Source: Oscillospiraceae bacterium
GTDB taxonomy: Bacteria > Bacillota > Clostridia > Oscillospirales > Acutalibacteraceae
NCBI GenBank assembly: GCA_031282735.1
Contig: JAITDE010000043.1
Coordinates: 1-35,639 of the forward strand
Direction: 5' to 3'
DNA: 35,639 nucleotides
A program made the position numbers and the translations under genes. Positions within the stretch are counted from its first letter, which is position 1, and every line of letters starts with the position of its first letter. The notes under the pieces are model-generated. The model had not been told where the DNA came from. It ran no database searches and worked only from the letters and a program-made list of their open reading frames with translations. Positions 7,086 to 15,199 of this stretch are shown here, in pieces.

Positions 7086-7967
7086 ATGCAGAAAGTCAAA
7101 AAAGCCATTATCCCCGCCGCGGGGCTAGGCACTCGCGTTTTGCCCGCATCCAAGGCAGTGCCGAAAGAAATGCTCAATATCGTCGATAAACCCGCCATTC
7201 AATATATTGTGGAAGAAGCCGTCGCGGCAGGAATCGAAGACATCTTAATCATCACCAACCGAGGGAAGGGCGTGATTGAGGATCACTTCGACCATGCCTA
7301 CGAACTGGAACATCAGCTTGCCGGAAATTCCAAAAAAGCGGAGATTTTGGCACAGGTGCAGGCTGTCTCCGCGCTTGCCAATGTGTATTTTTTAAGGCAA
7401 AAAATCACAAAAGGATTGGGACATGCCGTGCTTTGCGGCAAATCGTTCATCGGCGACGAGCCGTTCGCGGTAATGTACGGCGACGACGTGATTATCGCGG
7501 AAGATCCCGTCGTGGCGCAGTTGATGCGCGTGAGCGAGGAATTCGGCACGGGTGTTGTGGGCGTGAACGAAGTTTCGCCAAAAGATATCGCCAAATATTG
7601 TTCGTTGGGCGTTGAACCCGTGCGGGAGCGCGTGATGCGCGTGACGGATATCGTCGAAAAACCAACGCCCGCGCAGGTGCTGTCGCTGTATTCAATTTTG
7701 GGGCGCGTGATTTTGCCGCCCGAAATCTTTAAAATGCTGGAAGACGGCTGCGGGAACACGCCTACCGGCGAGGAATATTATTTGACCGACGCTATGGCGG
7801 ATCTGGGCAAACAAGGCAAAATGATGGCGGTTGATTTTATCGGCAAGCGTTACGACATGGGCAACAAATTGGGGATTTTGCAGGCGAATTGCGAAGTCGC
7901 CCTGCGGCATCCCGAAATCGGCGCGGATGCGCGGGCGTATTTGCTTGCTCTTGCGGCGACGCTCTGA
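7086..7967 (+). CDS. galU: UTP-glucose-1-phosphate uridylyltransferase
   Basis: GalU makes UDP-glucose from UTP and glucose-1-phosphate, feeding cell-wall, glycolipid and exopolysaccharide synthesis in the cytoplasm. The 293-residue product starts with the nucleotide-binding signature KKAIIPAAGLGTRVLPASKAVP. It carries DKPAIQYIVEEA and VMYGDDVI, and ends as full-length GalU proteins do. There are two in-frame ATGs, at 7080 and 7086; AAGGAG at 7072-7077 is two bases from the first and eight from the second, so 7086 is preferred. Two tiny genes follow at 7987 and 8192 before a terminator, so they are probably cotranscribed with galU. No promoter was recognised immediately upstream. Confidence 0.95.
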   Translation: MQKVKKAIIPAAGLGTRVLPASKAVPKEMLNIVDKPAIQYIVEEAVAAGIEDILIITNRGKGVIEDHFDHAYELEHQLAGNSKKAEILAQVQAVSALANVYFLRQKITKGLGHAVLCGKSFIGDEPFAVMYGDDVIIAEDPVVAQLMRVSEEFGTGVVGVNEVSPKDIAKYCSLGVEPVRERVMRVTDIVEKPTPAQVLSLYSILGRVILPPEIFKMLEDGCGNTPTGEEYYLTDAMADLGKQGKMMAVDFIGKRYDMGNKLGILQANCEVALRHPEIGADARAYLLALAATL

Positions 7968-7986
7968 GTGGAAAGGAGGGTTTATC

Positions 7987-8118
7987 ATGGGTGATATTGG
8001 TGTGATGATCGTCGATATTTTAGAAATGATCGGACAAGGCATCGCCGACTTTTTTGCCGATGGTATCTGGCAAGGGCTGGCGGATCTGCTCAACACCATC
8101 GTCAGCGGCTTGGTGTGA
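7987..8118 (+). CDS. Acidic amphipathic micropeptide, 43 residues
   Basis: A strong AAAGGAGGG site lies just before the ATG. The peptide has six acidic residues (D3, D10, E13, D21, D25, D33) and no lysine or arginine in 43 positions. The rest is mostly Ile, Leu, Val, Met, Phe and Gly, as in GIADFFADGIWQGLADLL. The pattern suggests one or two amphipathic helices with a hydrophobic face and an acidic face. There is no leader-like cleavage site or cysteine. It lies 19 bases after galU and 73 bases before a second peptide of similar character. I recognise no family. Beta-type phenol-soluble modulins are similar in size and helix type, but I can show no sequence homology. Confidence 0.68.
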   Translation: MGDIGVMIVDILEMIGQGIADFFADGIWQGLADLLNTIVSGLV

Positions 8119-8191
8119 GGATTTTTTTCCACACGCACGACAAATGGATATCACGCGGTTCACCGTCTGAATCAAGAAAGGAGTAAACAAA

Positions 8192-8365
8192 ATGGACACA
8201 AACGAACTTTTTTCGGAAGTCATGGGCTTCATCCAGCCGATTGTTGATTGGATTCAAAACTTCATTGAAACCTACGTTTCGGGCGGATTTGAGATTATTT
8301 TGCAGGCTGTCAAAAATTTTGACAGCATCCAGAGTATTTTGGACATTTTCGGCGGTCTTGTTTAG
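8192..8365 (+). CDS. Acidic amphipathic micropeptide, 57 residues
   Basis: AAAGGAG at 8178-8184 lies 7-8 bases before the ATG, a very good ribosome binding site. The 57-residue product has eight acidic residues and a single lysine. The rest is hydrophobic and aromatic (GFIQPIVDWIQNFIETYV; ILDIFGGLV at the end). It resembles the preceding 43-residue peptide in charge, size and C-terminus (VSGLV against FGGLV), though a clear alignment is not possible by eye. A rho-independent terminator begins 18 bases after the stop. No known family was recognised. Membrane association or secretion as a surfactant-like peptide is a guess from composition. Confidence 0.68.
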   Translation: MDTNELFSEVMGFIQPIVDWIQNFIETYVSGGFEIILQAVKNFDSIQSILDIFGGLV

Positions 8366-8382
8366 TCGTCTTTGCGGTTAGC

Positions 8383-8419
8383 AAAATGCCCAAGCACGCA
8401 AAACTGCTTGGGCATTTTT
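8383..8419 (+). terminator. Rho-independent terminator of the galU-micropeptide unit
   Basis: ATGCCCAAGCA (8386-8396) pairs perfectly with TGCTTGGGCAT (8405-8415) across an 8-base loop. A T-run follows (8415-8419), with matching A residues on the 5' side that would let it work in both directions. Confidence 0.9.
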
Positions 8420-8482
8420 GTTGCGAAGCCATGAACAGATTGCAACGTTTTGTGATAAAATTTCAAGATCGCCGCTTTGCCC

Positions 8483-8511
8483 TTTACTTTTTGTTTCGTA
8501 TTTGATATACT
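8483..8511 (+). promoter_or_regulatory. Promoter of the first DegV gene
   Basis: TTTACT (8483-8488), a 17-base spacer and TATACT (8506-8511) lie about 33 bases before the GTG start at 8544. Confidence 0.7.
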
Positions 8512-8543
8512 ACTCTAGGTATAGATTTGAAGGGATGCTGTTA

Positions 8544-9410
8544 GTGAACAAGCCAGTTATCATTACCGCCGATAGTTCCGCCGATCTGCCGCCCGAAATA
8601 CGGGAGCGTTATGGAATACACATTTTTCCGCTCTATATCAATCTTGAAGGCAAGTTCTACAAAGATTGCGTCGATATTTTCCCGGCCGACATCTACGCGG
8701 CATATGACCAAAAACGTGTCATTCCAAAAACTGCCGCGCCGAGCATCGGGGAATACCAAGCGTTTTTTCAACAGTTCACCTCACAAGGGTTTGCGGTTGT
8801 ACATATTTCTCTCGACCACCAATTGAGCAGTTGCTTCCGCATCGCTCTGCTGGCGGCGGAGGAGATGCGGGACGTATATCCTGTGGACAGCATGAATTTT
8901 TGCGTGGGGCAGGGGATGCTTACCTGCAAAGCGGCGAAGTTGCGCGACGCGGGCCTTGCCGCAGACGAAATCGCCGTGGATCTGACGGTGCAACGCGAAA
9001 AAATCAGATCGTATTATTTGGCGGATTCGTTGGAATTCATCAAAAAAGGCGGGCGTTGCAGTGCAATCCAGGCGTTCGGCGCGAATTTGCTGGGCATCCG
9101 CCCGAGCATCGTGGTCGACGGTAGCAACGGCGACCTGATCGTCGGCAAAAAGTACCGCAACAAGCGTCCTGTGGTGCAGGAGACGTTCATCCGCGACGCG
9201 ATTGCGGCGGTGCGGACAAATTTGGACACATCGATGATGGTCATTTCGGCGCACACGCCCGACATGCTTCCCGCGCAATACGAACCGCTCGACGCGATCG
9301 TGAAAGCGGAAATGCCCGAAGTGTCCGAAATTGCAACGGGAACGCTTGGTTGCGTCATCACATCTCACGTTGGCAAGCAATGCCTTGCCGTGATTGCAAT
9401 GGAAAAATAA
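8544..9410 (+). CDS. DegV family fatty-acid-binding protein (first of two)
   Basis: DegV/FakB proteins bind a fatty acid and, with a FakA kinase, present it for phosphorylation into phospholipid synthesis. The product shows family marks: PVIITADSSADLP at the N-terminus, FPLYINLEGK, VVHISLDHQLSS for the lipid-contacting region, and FIKKGGRCSAIQAFGANLLGIRPSI. GTG at 8544 is chosen because AAGGG (8530-8534) sits 9 bases upstream; the ATG at 8535 would have no spacing. This gives 288 residues, normal for the family. A paralogue follows 69 bases downstream. No FakA-like kinase is in the window, so a lipid role rests on the family alone. Confidence 0.88.
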   Translation: MNKPVIITADSSADLPPEIRERYGIHIFPLYINLEGKFYKDCVDIFPADIYAAYDQKRVIPKTAAPSIGEYQAFFQQFTSQGFAVVHISLDHQLSSCFRIALLAAEEMRDVYPVDSMNFCVGQGMLTCKAAKLRDAGLAADEIAVDLTVQREKIRSYYLADSLEFIKKGGRCSAIQAFGANLLGIRPSIVVDGSNGDLIVGKKYRNKRPVVQETFIRDAIAAVRTNLDTSMMVISAHTPDMLPAQYEPLDAIVKAEMPEVSEIATGTLGCVITSHVGKQCLAVIAMEK

Positions 9411-9479
9411 CGCCGGGGGGCGAATGCTCGCTTCGTGCCGTTGTTTTTGACCTATACACAAAAAGAGAGGTAACGAAGC

Positions 9480-10331
9480 ATGAAACAAGTGATTTTAACA
9501 TCCGACAGTCCCGCGGATTTTCCGCAAGGACTCAATGCGCGTCTCAAAATCCGGACGATTCCGCTCTATGTCAATTTGCAGGGGCGCAGTCTGCGCGACG
9601 GCATCGAAGTGACACCCGCCGAAATCTTTGCGCTCTACGATCAGCAAAACGTCATCCCGACAACTTCCGCCATCCCTGTGGGCGATTATAAGTTTTTTTT
9701 CGCCGAACTGTTGGAAGACGGCAAAAATGAGATTGTGCATTTTTGCATCGGCGGGCAACTTTCTTCTTCCTATCAAAACGCGGTCACTGCCGCAAAAGAG
9801 TTTGAGGGTGTGTATGTCATTGACAGCGAGAGCATGTCGGTTGGCATCACGCTTGAGTTGATCCACGCGGCCGCACAGCGCGACGCGGGCTTGGACGCCG
9901 CGAGTCTTGCCGAAGACGCGCTGAAATACCGCAGGTTGGTGCGCATCACCGCGTTGCTGGGATCGCCGACTTACATGAAAAAAAGCGGACGCTGTTCCGC
10001 TGTTTCGGCGTTGGGCGCGAATTTGCTCAACATTCGCCCTGTGATTGGTATGTCCGAAGGCAAGTTGAGTTCTTTGAAAAAATTGCGCGGGAAGCCGGCG
10101 GACGTGCAAATGCAATATTTGGCGGGCTTGCTTGAAAATCCGGATAAATTTGACACGCGCGCGGCATTTTTGTATCACACAGGCGTAACGCCCGACGAAT
10201 TTCAAGCGCAAATCAAATTTGTGGAGAGCAAAGGCATTTTTGAAAAACTCTACACAGGTCACGCCGGATCAATCACGTGCACGCATGTGGGCGATAAGGC
10301 GACAATTTTTGCGTATTTGGTTCAACAGTGA
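9480..10331 (+). CDS. DegV family fatty-acid-binding protein (second of two)
   Basis: This 283-residue paralogue of the preceding gene has the same landmarks: VILTSDSPADFPQGL, IPLYVNLQGRSLRDG, IVHFCIGGQLSSSYQNA, and YMKKSGRCSAVSALGANLLNIRPVIG. The N-terminal motif reads SDSPADFP rather than the more usual DSSADLP. AGAGAGG lies upstream of the ATG. The pair looks like an old tandem duplication, and in other Firmicutes different FakB-type proteins bind different fatty acids, so the two may differ in ligand. It probably shares the transcript of the first gene; the mannosidase gene starts 73 bases after its stop. Confidence 0.88.
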   Translation: MKQVILTSDSPADFPQGLNARLKIRTIPLYVNLQGRSLRDGIEVTPAEIFALYDQQNVIPTTSAIPVGDYKFFFAELLEDGKNEIVHFCIGGQLSSSYQNAVTAAKEFEGVYVIDSESMSVGITLELIHAAAQRDAGLDAASLAEDALKYRRLVRITALLGSPTYMKKSGRCSAVSALGANLLNIRPVIGMSEGKLSSLKKLRGKPADVQMQYLAGLLENPDKFDTRAAFLYHTGVTPDEFQAQIKFVESKGIFEKLYTGHAGSITCTHVGDKATIFAYLVQQ

Positions 10332-10404
10332 ACTGCGCACCCGCATATCAAATCAATCATTCTCAATGAACAAATCCCAATTATCAATTTTTGGAGTGAT
10401 CAAC

Positions 10405-12891
10405 ATGGCGCAGTCTGTTCACCTTATTGGCAACGCACACCTTGACCCCATTTGGCTTTGGCGCTGGCAGGAGGGCTGTAACGAGGCAATGCAGACTTTC
10501 CGCAGCGCGCTCGATCGCATGAAGGAATTTCCCGGTTACGTTTTCACTTGCTCCTCCGCCGCTTATTATGAGTGGGCGGAACAAATTGATCCCGCGATGT
10601 TTGCTGAAATCACGGAGGCCGTGAAAGCGGGTCGCTGGATTCCCGTCAATGGTTGGTGGGTACAGCCTGACTGCAATATGCCGTCGGGCGAAAGTTTTGC
10701 TCGCCAAGCACTCTATAGCCAATTGTATTATTATAAAAAATTCGGGCGCATCTGCAACACGGGCTATAACGTCGATTCTTTCGGTCATAACGCGATGTTG
10801 CCGCAATTGCTACGCCAAGCCCGCATGACGGGTTATGTGATGATGCGTCCCGGCACGGGCGAAAATCCAAATATTCCTCAAAACGCCTTTTGGTGGGAAT
10901 CCCCGGATGGATCGCGTGTGCTCAATTTCCGTATTCCAACGGGCTACGGCTGTGACGATCCGCGGGACATTGATCAGCGGGCTGATTTTTTGTTACAGCG
11001 CGGCGAAGAGACCGGACACGGCTTCATGCTGTTTTACGGTGTCGGCAATCACGGCGGAGGTCCGACCAAACAGTTGCTGACGCATATTGAAGAGAAAATG
11101 AAGCAGGACGGCTTCGAGACACTGCAATATTCGTCTCCTGATGATTATTTTGCGGAAATGTGCCAAACGCCGCTCAATCTGCCTGTGTGGAAAGACGACA
11201 TGCAACACCACGCCAGCGGCTGTTACAGCGCGACTTCGCTGGTGAAACAACTCAACCGACGTGCGGAGCAGGAGCTTTATTTTGCCGAAGCGTTCGACAC
11301 GGCGCAATCTTTGGCGTTCGGCATGCCCGCCGCAACCGACAAGCTGCGCGAAGCTTGGAAAGACGTCGCTTTCAACCAGTTCCACGATATTATGTGCGGT
11401 TGTTCCGTCATGGAAGCCTACGACGACGTACGCGACACAATGGGACATGCCTGCACAATCGCGATGCGCACGGCGAATCAAGCGCTGATCCGCTTGAGCC
11501 GTTCCATCGACACTTGGATCGACGGTGTCGCCGAGCCAACGAGCGAAGTGCGTCACAAAGGCATCCCAAAGAATTTTCCGCGCCCGATCGTGGTGTTCAA
11601 CGCGCTTTCATTCGATCGCGAAATCCCCGTGCTGACGGATGAAGGTTCCACCCTTGTGCTCGACCGCGAGAACAAGCCCGTGTTGTTCCAAAACGTCTAC
11701 GCCTCCCGTTTTGATACCCCAACGGCGACGGATACGCTCTTTTTGGCAAGAGTGCCCGCCATGGGCTACGCGCTCTATTGGCTCTATTGCAACCGCGACA
11801 ACGAAGCGCCCGAACAGAAAAGCGCGGTCACGGGCGGCATGGAGGACAATTGTCCGTTCATCCAAAACGAATCCCTGCGCGCGGTATTCTGCTCCGTAAC
11901 GGGTGCGATCAAAACACTGATCGACCGCAAAACAGGACGCATTATCACAGGCGAAAAGCAATTTGCCGTGCCGACTGTCATCAATGATATCGCCGCCGAC
12001 ACATGGGCGCACGGTATTTTTGAGTTTCATGACATCAAAGGTGTGATGCGTTTGGAACGCATCGAACTGGTTGAAACGGGTCCTGTCCGCGCGCTAGTGC
12101 GCACGACGCACAGTTTTGAGGGCAGCACGTTGCAGCAGGAATTCTCGCTGTCGGCAGGTCAAAAAATCGTGCGGGTTGCGTGCAAGGCTATTTGGAAAAC
12201 GCCGTTCACCATGCTCAAAATCGCGTTGCCGCAGGATGGCACAGATCCCATTTCGACCTATGAAATTCCCAACGGCTATATCAAGCGTCCCGCCAACGGC
12301 GAGGAAGAACCCGGTCTCAACTGGGCGGATTGCACGGTGACAGACGCGAACGGCGTGCGCCATGGTGTCGCTGTGATGAGCGACTCCAAATACAGTTACG
12401 ATTGCCCCGCAACGGAATTGCGCTTGACCGCCCTGCGCAACGTCATTTTTGCCGACCACAACGCCACGCGCCCCGACCGCGCGTTCAACTTCACGGACGA
12501 GGGTTTGCAACGTTTTGTCTATGCCATTTATCCGCACGAGGGCGAAGCGGAGCAGAGCGACGTTACCCGCGAGGCACTTTCGCTCAACAATGCGCCGCAT
12601 GTCGTGCAGGAGAGTTATCACGCGGGCAAGCGGGAGCAAATGGGGAGTTTCCTGCAAATTGATGTCCCCAATGTGATTGCGACCGCCTATAAGCTTGCCG
12701 AAGACGGATCGGGCGACGTGATTTTGCGTGTTTATGAAACAAAAGGATTGGAATACACCCATGCCGCCATCATAATGCCGCAGATAGACGCCGCGTTCTG
12801 GGCGGATTTCGGCAAATTTGAGATTAAGACATTCCGCGTGAACAAAGACGGCAAGGCCACGCAGGTTGACTTTTTGGAAGGCATGGTTTAA
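10405..12891 (+). CDS. GH38 family alpha-mannosidase
   Basis: This family releases alpha-linked mannose from oligosaccharides using a zinc-dependent retaining mechanism. The 828-residue product opens with VHLIGNAHLDPIWLWRW, where H12 and D14 are zinc ligands. D124 in GYNVDSFGHN is the expected nucleophile and also a zinc ligand. H327 in NQFHDIMCG is the last zinc ligand. The chain continues with a long beta-rich C-terminal region (from about 440) ending in ALSLNNAP and FRVNKDGKATQ, as in bacterial GH38 enzymes. No signal peptide is present, so it is cytoplasmic and probably works on imported or turned-over glycans. The start is set by GGAG at 10393 and by the conserved N-terminus. The rfbB gene follows after six bases. 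Confidence 0.92.
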   Translation: MAQSVHLIGNAHLDPIWLWRWQEGCNEAMQTFRSALDRMKEFPGYVFTCSSAAYYEWAEQIDPAMFAEITEAVKAGRWIPVNGWWVQPDCNMPSGESFARQALYSQLYYYKKFGRICNTGYNVDSFGHNAMLPQLLRQARMTGYVMMRPGTGENPNIPQNAFWWESPDGSRVLNFRIPTGYGCDDPRDIDQRADFLLQRGEETGHGFMLFYGVGNHGGGPTKQLLTHIEEKMKQDGFETLQYSSPDDYFAEMCQTPLNLPVWKDDMQHHASGCYSATSLVKQLNRRAEQELYFAEAFDTAQSLAFGMPAATDKLREAWKDVAFNQFHDIMCGCSVMEAYDDVRDTMGHACTIAMRTANQALIRLSRSIDTWIDGVAEPTSEVRHKGIPKNFPRPIVVFNALSFDREIPVLTDEGSTLVLDRENKPVLFQNVYASRFDTPTATDTLFLARVPAMGYALYWLYCNRDNEAPEQKSAVTGGMEDNCPFIQNESLRAVFCSVTGAIKTLIDRKTGRIITGEKQFAVPTVINDIAADTWAHGIFEFHDIKGVMRLERIELVETGPVRALVRTTHSFEGSTLQQEFSLSAGQKIVRVACKAIWKTPFTMLKIALPQDGTDPISTYEIPNGYIKRPANGEEEPGLNWADCTVTDANGVRHGVAVMSDSKYSYDCPATELRLTALRNVIFADHNATRPDRAFNFTDEGLQRFVYAIYPHEGEAEQSDVTREALSLNNAPHVVQESYHAGKREQMGSFLQIDVPNVIATAYKLAEDGSGDVILRVYETKGLEYTHAAIIMPQIDAAFWADFGKFEIKTFRVNKDGKATQVDFLEGMV

Positions 12892-12897
12892 AGAAAT

Positions 12898-13893
12898 ATG
12901 AAAATCCTCATCACGGGCGCGGCTGGATTCATCGGCAGCAACCATGTTTATTGGTCGCTGGAACAGCATCCCGAAGACACCTTGGTTCTGCTGGACGCAC
13001 TGACATACGCGGGAAATATCCACACGCTCAAACCCGCGCTTGCGCAGCCGAACGTCACGTTTGTGCACGGTGATATCACAGATCGCACCTTGGTCTTCGA
13101 TTTGTTTGCCAAGGAACGCTTTGACGCCATACTCCATTTTGCCGCCGAAAGCTTCGTGGATCGATCCATTACACACCCGGGTGTCTTTTTGCAAACCAAC
13201 GTATTGGGTACGCAGGTTTTACTGGATGCCGCCCGCGCGCATGGGAATGTGCGTTTTCATCAGATTTCCACCGATGAAGTTTACGGCGATTTGCCGCTGG
13301 ATCGACCCGATCTGTTTTTCACGGAGCAAACCAATCTGCGCACGTCAAGCCCATATTCGGCATCGAAAGCGGCGGCGGATCTGCTGGCGCAGGCATATTG
13401 CCATACCTACAACTTGCCTGTGACGATTTCGCGCTGTTCCAACAATTACGGGCGGTTTCAGTTCCCCGAAAAATTGATCCCGCTCATGATCACCAAAGCG
13501 CTTGCGAACGATGCGTTGCCTGTTTACGGCGCGGGCGCGAACATCCGCGATTGGTTGCACGTGGACGATCATTGCCGCGCGATCGACTTGATTTTACGCA
13601 ACGGCACATGCGGAGAGGTCTATAACATCGGCGGACACAACGAACGAGACAATTTGACGGTTGTCAAAACCATTTTGTCGCTTCTCGGCAAGCCTGAATC
13701 GCTGATTACATTCGTCACCGATCGCGCGGGCCACGACCGCAGATATGGGATTGATCCGCGAAAAATCCACCAAACGCTCGGTTGGTTGCCAACCGTCACG
13801 TTTGAAGACGGCATCGCCGCAACCGTGCAATGGTATGTCGACAATCCCGATTGGTGGCGGATGATTTTGGACGGGACATATCGCTCATACTGA
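12898..13893 (+). CDS. rfbB: dTDP-glucose 4,6-dehydratase
   Basis: RfbB/RmlB converts dTDP-glucose to dTDP-4-keto-6-deoxyglucose, the second step to dTDP-rhamnose and other deoxysugars for surface polymers. The 331-residue product has the NAD-binding GAAGFIGSN (G7, G10, G13), the catalytic STDEVYGD (T125, D126, E127), and the YSASK pair (Y153, K157). It also has RCSNNYGRFQFPEKLIPL and GHDRRYGIDPRKI, which are diagnostic of RmlB. The other rml genes are not nearby. The gene starts six bases after the mannosidase stop with only a weak upstream AAAGAAA, so translation may depend on coupling. A strong bidirectional terminator follows. Confidence 0.94.
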   Translation: MKILITGAAGFIGSNHVYWSLEQHPEDTLVLLDALTYAGNIHTLKPALAQPNVTFVHGDITDRTLVFDLFAKERFDAILHFAAESFVDRSITHPGVFLQTNVLGTQVLLDAARAHGNVRFHQISTDEVYGDLPLDRPDLFFTEQTNLRTSSPYSASKAAADLLAQAYCHTYNLPVTISRCSNNYGRFQFPEKLIPLMITKALANDALPVYGAGANIRDWLHVDDHCRAIDLILRNGTCGEVYNIGGHNERDNLTVVKTILSLLGKPESLITFVTDRAGHDRRYGIDPRKIHQTLGWLPTVTFEDGIAATVQWYVDNPDWWRMILDGTYRSY

Positions 13894-13905
13894 TTTTGAT
13901 AACGC

Positions 13906-13941
13906 AAGCCCGCAGACATTTTCTGCGGGCTTCATTTTTTT
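13906..13941. terminator. Bidirectional rho-independent terminator between rfbB and the ECF gene
   Basis: AAGCCCGCAGA (13906-13916) pairs perfectly with TCTGCGGGCTT (13922-13932) across a 5-base loop, then CATTTTTTT follows. It lies between convergent genes and can serve both, although the T-run is stronger for the rightward transcript. Confidence 0.88.
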
Positions 13942-13954
13942 GAGTTAGTCCAAT

Positions 13955-14599
13955 TTATGGCTGTTGCTTCTTGCGCAGTTTGAGCAAAACACCGCAAACG
14001 GCGGCGACGAGAATGCCCGCGACAATGGCCTCAGGCACACCGTTCGTGCCGACAACACCCAAAATAAATTTGAACAAAAGCGAAACATCCATCGCTTTCA
14101 CCGTCGCGTATTGCTTGCCGAAGAACAGATAAATCCCGCTCATAACAAAAACGGTATTGGTCAGCGAACCCAAAACGCCCGCGCAAGCAAGCGGCAAAAT
14201 ACTGCCGCCCCTGTTTTTGACAATGCGGCGCAAACTGATGAAAACATAATACGCGACAATGCCAATCAAAATCCTTGGCACAAAACAGACGATCAAACTG
14301 AGAAAATTGCCCTCCATGCCATCGATGCTGTAAAAGGGCGAAAACACAAAGGAGGTTAGCCCCGGGCGGACAGTGTTCGTGTAAAGGCTTGTCAGCCCGA
14401 AGAAAAAGCCGAGGAACGCGCCGATTTTGGGTCCGAGCAGGATTGCGCCGATCATCACGGGAATATGCATGAGCGTTGCGTTGACAGGTCCCAGCGGGAT
14501 GTAGCCCAAAAATGGCAAGAGCGTCATCACGACCATGATTGCGACGAGCAACGCCGTGAATGCCAGGGTTTGCGTGGATTGACGGTTCAACTGTTTCAT
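13955..14599 (-). CDS. ECF transporter S component (vitamin/micronutrient uptake)
   Basis: S components bind a vitamin or metal tightly in the membrane and deliver it to a shared ECF energising module. The 214-residue product is very hydrophobic, with about six membrane spans. It shows the S-component pattern LGPVNATLMHIPVMIGAILLG followed by GAFLGFFFGLTSL, and an N-terminal span containing the alanine-rich TLAFTALLVAIMVV that contacts the T component. The ligand cannot be told from the sequence, and no vitamin riboswitch is visible; the leader is only about 60 bases. No ATPase or T component is nearby, as expected for a group II ECF system with scattered S genes. Confidence 0.88.
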   Translation of the reverse strand: MKQLNRQSTQTLAFTALLVAIMVVMTLLPFLGYIPLGPVNATLMHIPVMIGAILLGPKIGAFLGFFFGLTSLYTNTVRPGLTSFVFSPFYSIDGMEGNFLSLIVCFVPRILIGIVAYYVFISLRRIVKNRGGSILPLACAGVLGSLTNTVFVMSGIYLFFGKQYATVKAMDVSLLFKFILGVVGTNGVPEAIVAGILVAAVCGVLLKLRKKQQP

Positions 14600-14615
14600 C
14601 TGTATTTCCTCCTGT

Positions 14616-14641
14616 TACTGTTCCCGCAAGGGGATACAGTA
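14616..14641 (-). promoter_or_regulatory. Leader hairpin beside the ECF gene ribosome binding site
   Basis: TACTGT (14616-14621) pairs with ACAGTA (14636-14641), extended inward by TCCC with GGGA across a small loop, with one bulged base. It ends about three bases before the AGGAGG-type ribosome binding site and fills much of the short leader, so it could influence translation. No known riboswitch class was recognised. Confidence 0.35.
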
Positions 14642-14666
14642 CAATATGCGGCGACACGCCATATGC

Positions 14667-14695
14667 AGTATAATCAATTTGATTGCGTTTGTCAA
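14667..14695 (-). promoter_or_regulatory. Promoter of the ECF S-component gene
   Basis: On the minus strand, a perfect -35 TTGACA (14695-14690), a 17-base spacer and TATACT (14672-14667). Transcription would start near 14660, about 60 bases before the ATG at 14599. Confidence 0.82.
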
Positions 14696-14731
14696 TTGAC
14701 AACTTGCCGCAACTGTGCCAACAACAAACAA

Positions 14732-14858
14732 CCGCTTCGCGGCGTCATGTTTCATCCGCAAAAAATTCCGCGGGTTTGCATTGTCGCGCGAAGCGGCGAA
14801 AGTTCTTTTGCTTCTTTTCTTTCAAGAAAAGAAGCAAGAAAAGAAGCAAGAAAAGAAG
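14732..14858. repeat. Copy of the dispersed repeat with an intact hairpin A and an expanded 12-base unit
   Basis: The clear part is 14784-14835: CGCGCGAAGCGG, then AAGTTCTTTTG, then a perfect hairpin (CTTCTTTTCTT / AAGAAAAGAAG around a TC centre). This matches the right half of the full copy at 25908-26054. CCGCTTCGCG at 14732-14741 may be the opposite arm, with a different centre. Next to the hairpin the 12-base unit CAAGAAAAGAAG occurs three times in tandem (14823-14858). Read leftward, the element comes six bases after the rpsR stop. Confidence 0.75.
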
Positions 14859-14863
14859 AACAC

Positions 14864-15136
14864 TTACTCCGCCGAAAAAGGTAGCAACGCCACGTGCCGG
14901 GCGCGTTTGATGGCGACGGTCAGCATCCGCTGATGCTTGGCGCATGTGCTGGTCATGCGGCGCGGCAAAATCTTGGCGCGTTCCGAAATATATTTGTTCA
15001 AACGAATCACATCTTTGTAATCGATATGATCCACATGATCCACGCAAAAAGAGCAAACCTTGCGGCGCGATTTGCGTTGACGGCGATCGTTGTGTTCATA
15101 ACCGTTATCGCGCGATCCGCGATTTTCATATGCCAT
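14864..15136 (-). CDS. rpsR: 30S ribosomal protein S18
   Basis: S18 sits on the platform of the 30S subunit and binds together with S6. The 90-residue product has the S18 core [19 protein letters not shown] and [30 protein letters not shown]. The N-terminus is longer and more charged than in E. coli, as is common in Firmicutes. The pair CSFC may bind zinc. It is the last gene of the rpsF-ssb-rpsR operon; its stop lies next to the dispersed repeat. Confidence 0.96.
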   Translation of the reverse strand: MAYENRGSRDNGYEHNDRRQRKSRRKVCSFCVDHVDHIDYKDVIRLNKYISERAKILPRRMTSTCAKHQRMLTVAIKRARHVALLPFSAE

Positions 15137-15199
15137 GGATATTCCATCCTTTCAACATGTATTTGTATTTTTTGATTTGCGTTGTTTCGTCCCAACCGT

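Noticed and set aside
12094-13194. 366-codon open frame antisense to the mannosidase and rfbB genes
   Set aside because: It spans the ends of two well-identified genes and has no family features; it arises from codon bias on the opposite strand.
14823-14858. Possible CRISPR-like short repeats
   Set aside because: The 12-base units are directly adjacent without spacers and derive from one stem of the dispersed repeat.
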